From positions 1-8,141 of the forward strand of contig CANCAR010000116.1 of the NCBI GenBank assembly GCA_947374125.1: 8,141 bases of DNA, in the 5' to 3' direction. The notes under the pieces are model-generated. The model made no database searches and was not told the origin of the DNA. It worked only from the letters and a program-made list of their open reading frames with translations. Shown piece after piece: positions 6,749 through 8,141 of this stretch. How positions within the stretch are numbered: the first letter of the stretch is position 1; each line of letters starts with the position of its first letter. The position numbers and the translations under genes were made by a program. Origin of the DNA: Hyphomicrobiales bacterium (GTDB lineage: Bacteria > Pseudomonadota > Alphaproteobacteria > Rhizobiales > Beijerinckiaceae).

Positions 6749-6754
6749 CATACT

Positions 6755-7219
6755 ATGGAACCAACCTTACCAGATGCGCGCGACATCACCCCCTTAACGC
6801 TCAAACAGATTGGCGCCTTGCCGGTCTTTAAGAACGCGATGGGGCAATGGTATGTCACGCTCATCACCACGCGTGATTCGGGACGCTGGTCGATTCCCAA
6901 AGGCAATCCAATCAAGGGGCACAGCAAGGCGGAAGCAGCCGCTTTTGAAGCCTTTGAAGAGGGCGGGCTTGTCGGCAAGATGGCGAAGCGGAAGATGGGT
7001 TCCTATGTCTTCTGGAAAAGGCGATCCGGCCATTGGGAATTAGCGGAAGTGGCGGTCTATCTCATGATCATTGAATCGCGTGCAGCAGAGTTCAAAGAAA
7101 AGGGTCTCAGACAAATTCAGGATTTCAGCTTTGAAGACGCGGAAGAAATTGTGGTTGAGCCCGGTCTCAAAACGCTCATCCGGCTTGCAGGCGAAAAGCT
7201 CAACCGTGCGCGTGCATAG
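6755..7219 (+). CDS. Nudix hydrolase with a variant Nudix box
   Basis: This encodes a 154-residue protein of the Nudix superfamily, which hydrolyses nucleoside diphosphates linked to another group. The box spans residues 50-72: Gly50, five residues, His56, seven residues, then FEAFEEGGL (64-72). Compared with the consensus Gx5Ex7REUxEExGU, the first Glu is His56 and the Arg is Phe64, while the metal-binding Glu65, Glu68 and Glu69 and Gly71 are kept. The preceding GRWSIPKGNPIKG resembles alphaproteobacterial members related to diphosphoinositol-polyphosphate or diadenosine-polyphosphate hydrolases; the substrate is not predictable. I chose the ATG at 6755, with GGA 7 nt upstream; the frame is open back to 6515, but that part is antisense to the exonuclease 5' end and resembles no protein. 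The permease gene begins 9 nt after the stop, so the two are probably co-transcribed. Confidence 0.9.
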   Translation: MEPTLPDARDITPLTLKQIGALPVFKNAMGQWYVTLITTRDSGRWSIPKGNPIKGHSKAEAAAFEAFEEGGLVGKMAKRKMGSYVFWKRRSGHWELAEVAVYLMIIESRAAEFKEKGLRQIQDFSFEDAEEIVVEPGLKTLIRLAGEKLNRARA

Positions 7220-7228
7220 TCGGCTTTC

Positions 7229-8141
7229 ATGCTGAGGTTGGTGCTTCGCCGCTTTATAGGATTGCTCGCGACATTGGCGGTGGCGAGCGTATTGGTTTTT
7301 ACCGCGATGGAAGTGCTCCCCGGCGATCCGGCGGCGTTGATGCTTGGTACCGAGGCGCGGCCCGATACGCTACAAGCGCTGCGACATGAGATGGGGCTCG
7401 ATCAGCCCACGGTGCTCCGCTACGCGGGTTGGGCCATCGGTTTGGTGCGGGGCGATTTAGGTATCAGCCAGACTTACCATGTACCGGTTCTGTCGCTCAT
7501 TGCCGAGCGGCTGCCGGTTAGCCTGCCACTGGCCGTTTGCTCATTGCTGTTGGCAGTCATCATTGGAATACCCGCGGGCGTGTTGGCCGCGGCCCAACAT
7601 GGCAAAGCCTCCGACCATGGTGTGCGTATTTTGGCGCAGCTTGCGCTGGCATTACCGAATTTCTGGCTGGCGATGCTGCTCGTTTTTGTCTTCGCGATTA
7701 CTTGGCACTGGCTGCCTGCTGGCGGGTTTCCCGGTTGGCGCAGTGGTTTCGTAGCCGTCCGGTCCCTCATTTTACCGTCTGTTGCGCTGGCTCTGCCGCA
7801 AGCCGCCATTCTGGCTCGCGTGATGCGATCCGCTCTACTCGAGACGATGGACGATCCCTTCATCACGGCGGCGCGTGCGCGGGGGCTTTCGGGCAGGAGC
7901 GTTCTCATTCACCATGCCGCGCCCAATGCGCTGATCCCGGTACTCTCGATCATGGGGTTGCAATTCTCATTTTTGCTGGCTGGCACCATCATCATCGAAA
8001 ACGTATTCTATCTGCCCGGCTTAGGGCGTTTGATTTTTCAGTCGGTTACCCAGCGCGATTTACCGGTGGTGACTGGGGCCACCATGTTGTTGATTGCGAG
8101 TGTGATTACGGTCAGTTTTCTCGTCGATCTTGTGGCACTGA
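7229..8141 (+). CDS. ABC transporter permease, DppB/OppB type (runs off the right edge)
   Basis: From the ATG at 7229, 304 codons stay open to the window end; family members are about 305-335 residues, so only the last few to about 30 are missing. It is an inner-membrane subunit of an importer for peptides, nickel or similar solutes. Hallmarks: MLRLVLRR before the first membrane helix (about 9-29), then PGDPA (31-35), MGLDQP (55-60) and GDLGIS (75-80), the usual periplasmic loop signature. The cytoplasmic coupling loop with the EAA motif is TAARARGLSGRSVLIHHAAP (213-232), followed by further helices and FYLPGLGRLIF. The ribosome binding site is weak; a GTG at 7241 after GAGG is an alternative, but the ATG matches family starts. 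It follows the Nudix gene by 9 nt. No substrate-binding protein lies upstream; the second permease and ATPases would be expected to the right. Confidence 0.95.
   Translation, partial: MLRLVLRRFIGLLATLAVASVLVFTAMEVLPGDPAALMLGTEARPDTLQALRHEMGLDQPTVLRYAGWAIGLVRGDLGISQTYHVPVLSLIAERLPVSLPLAVCSLLLAVIIGIPAGVLAAAQHGKASDHGVRILAQLALALPNFWLAMLLVFVFAITWHWLPAGGFPGWRSGFVAVRSLILPSVALALPQAAILARVMRSALLETMDDPFITAARARGLSGRSVLIHHAAPNALIPVLSIMGLQFSFLLAGTIIIENVFYLPGLGRLIFQSVTQRDLPVVTGATMLLIASVITVSFLVDLVAL

Noticed and set aside
6515..6754. Nudix gene starting at 6515 with 80 more residues
   Set aside because: This stretch is antisense to the exonuclease N-terminus and the divergent region, and the residues show no domain; the core protein from 6755 has the normal Nudix size.
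7474..7908. Minus-strand frame of 144 codons at the right end
   Set aside because: It is the shadow of the permease gene, whose plus-strand reading shows all family hallmarks.

Overview
The window looks like ordinary chromosomal DNA of an alphaproteobacterium, probably of the Hyphomicrobiales (Rhizobiales) type. The basis is the protein character: an XRE regulator with the N-terminus typical of that class, a DUF952-pyrD pair, and a ligase-associated exonuclease plus ATP-dependent ligase pair. It is moderately GC-rich, genes are tightly packed, and several neighbours overlap by 4 nt. The genus cannot be told. I see no rRNA, tRNA, CRISPR array, insertion sequence, attachment site or prophage gene.

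Left part (1-1854): an XRE-type helix-turn-helix regulator runs leftwards off the window. It is divergent from a two-gene unit on the plus strand, a DUF952 protein of unknown function overlapping by ATGA with pyrD (class 2 dihydroorotate dehydrogenase, pyrimidine synthesis). The 166-bp divergent region is AT-rich, with promoter-like elements on both strands sharing one TATAAT/TATTAT core and a small inverted repeat over one of the -35 elements.

Middle part (1851-6652), all on the minus strand and transcribed right to left: a metallo-beta-lactamase/beta-CASP exonuclease, an ATP-dependent DNA ligase (ATGA overlap), a 104-nt gap, a NarL/LuxR-type response regulator and a DinF-type MATE efflux transporter (19-nt gap). 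The exonuclease-ligase pair is half of a known four-gene bacterial repair cluster; the Lhr-type helicase and the PdeM metallophosphoesterase are not next to it here. The MATE gene and pyrD converge and share 4 nt at their stop codons, so there is no room for a terminator between them.

Right part (6653-8141): a short divergent region, then on the plus strand a Nudix hydrolase with a variant Nudix box, followed after 9 nt by the nearly complete first permease of an oligopeptide/dipeptide-type ABC importer, which runs off the right edge.

Nothing here amounts to a clearly new system. The points most worth checking are the reduced ligase/exonuclease cluster with a response regulator and DinF-like pump behind it, the coupled DUF952-pyrD pair, and the overlapping divergent promoter region.
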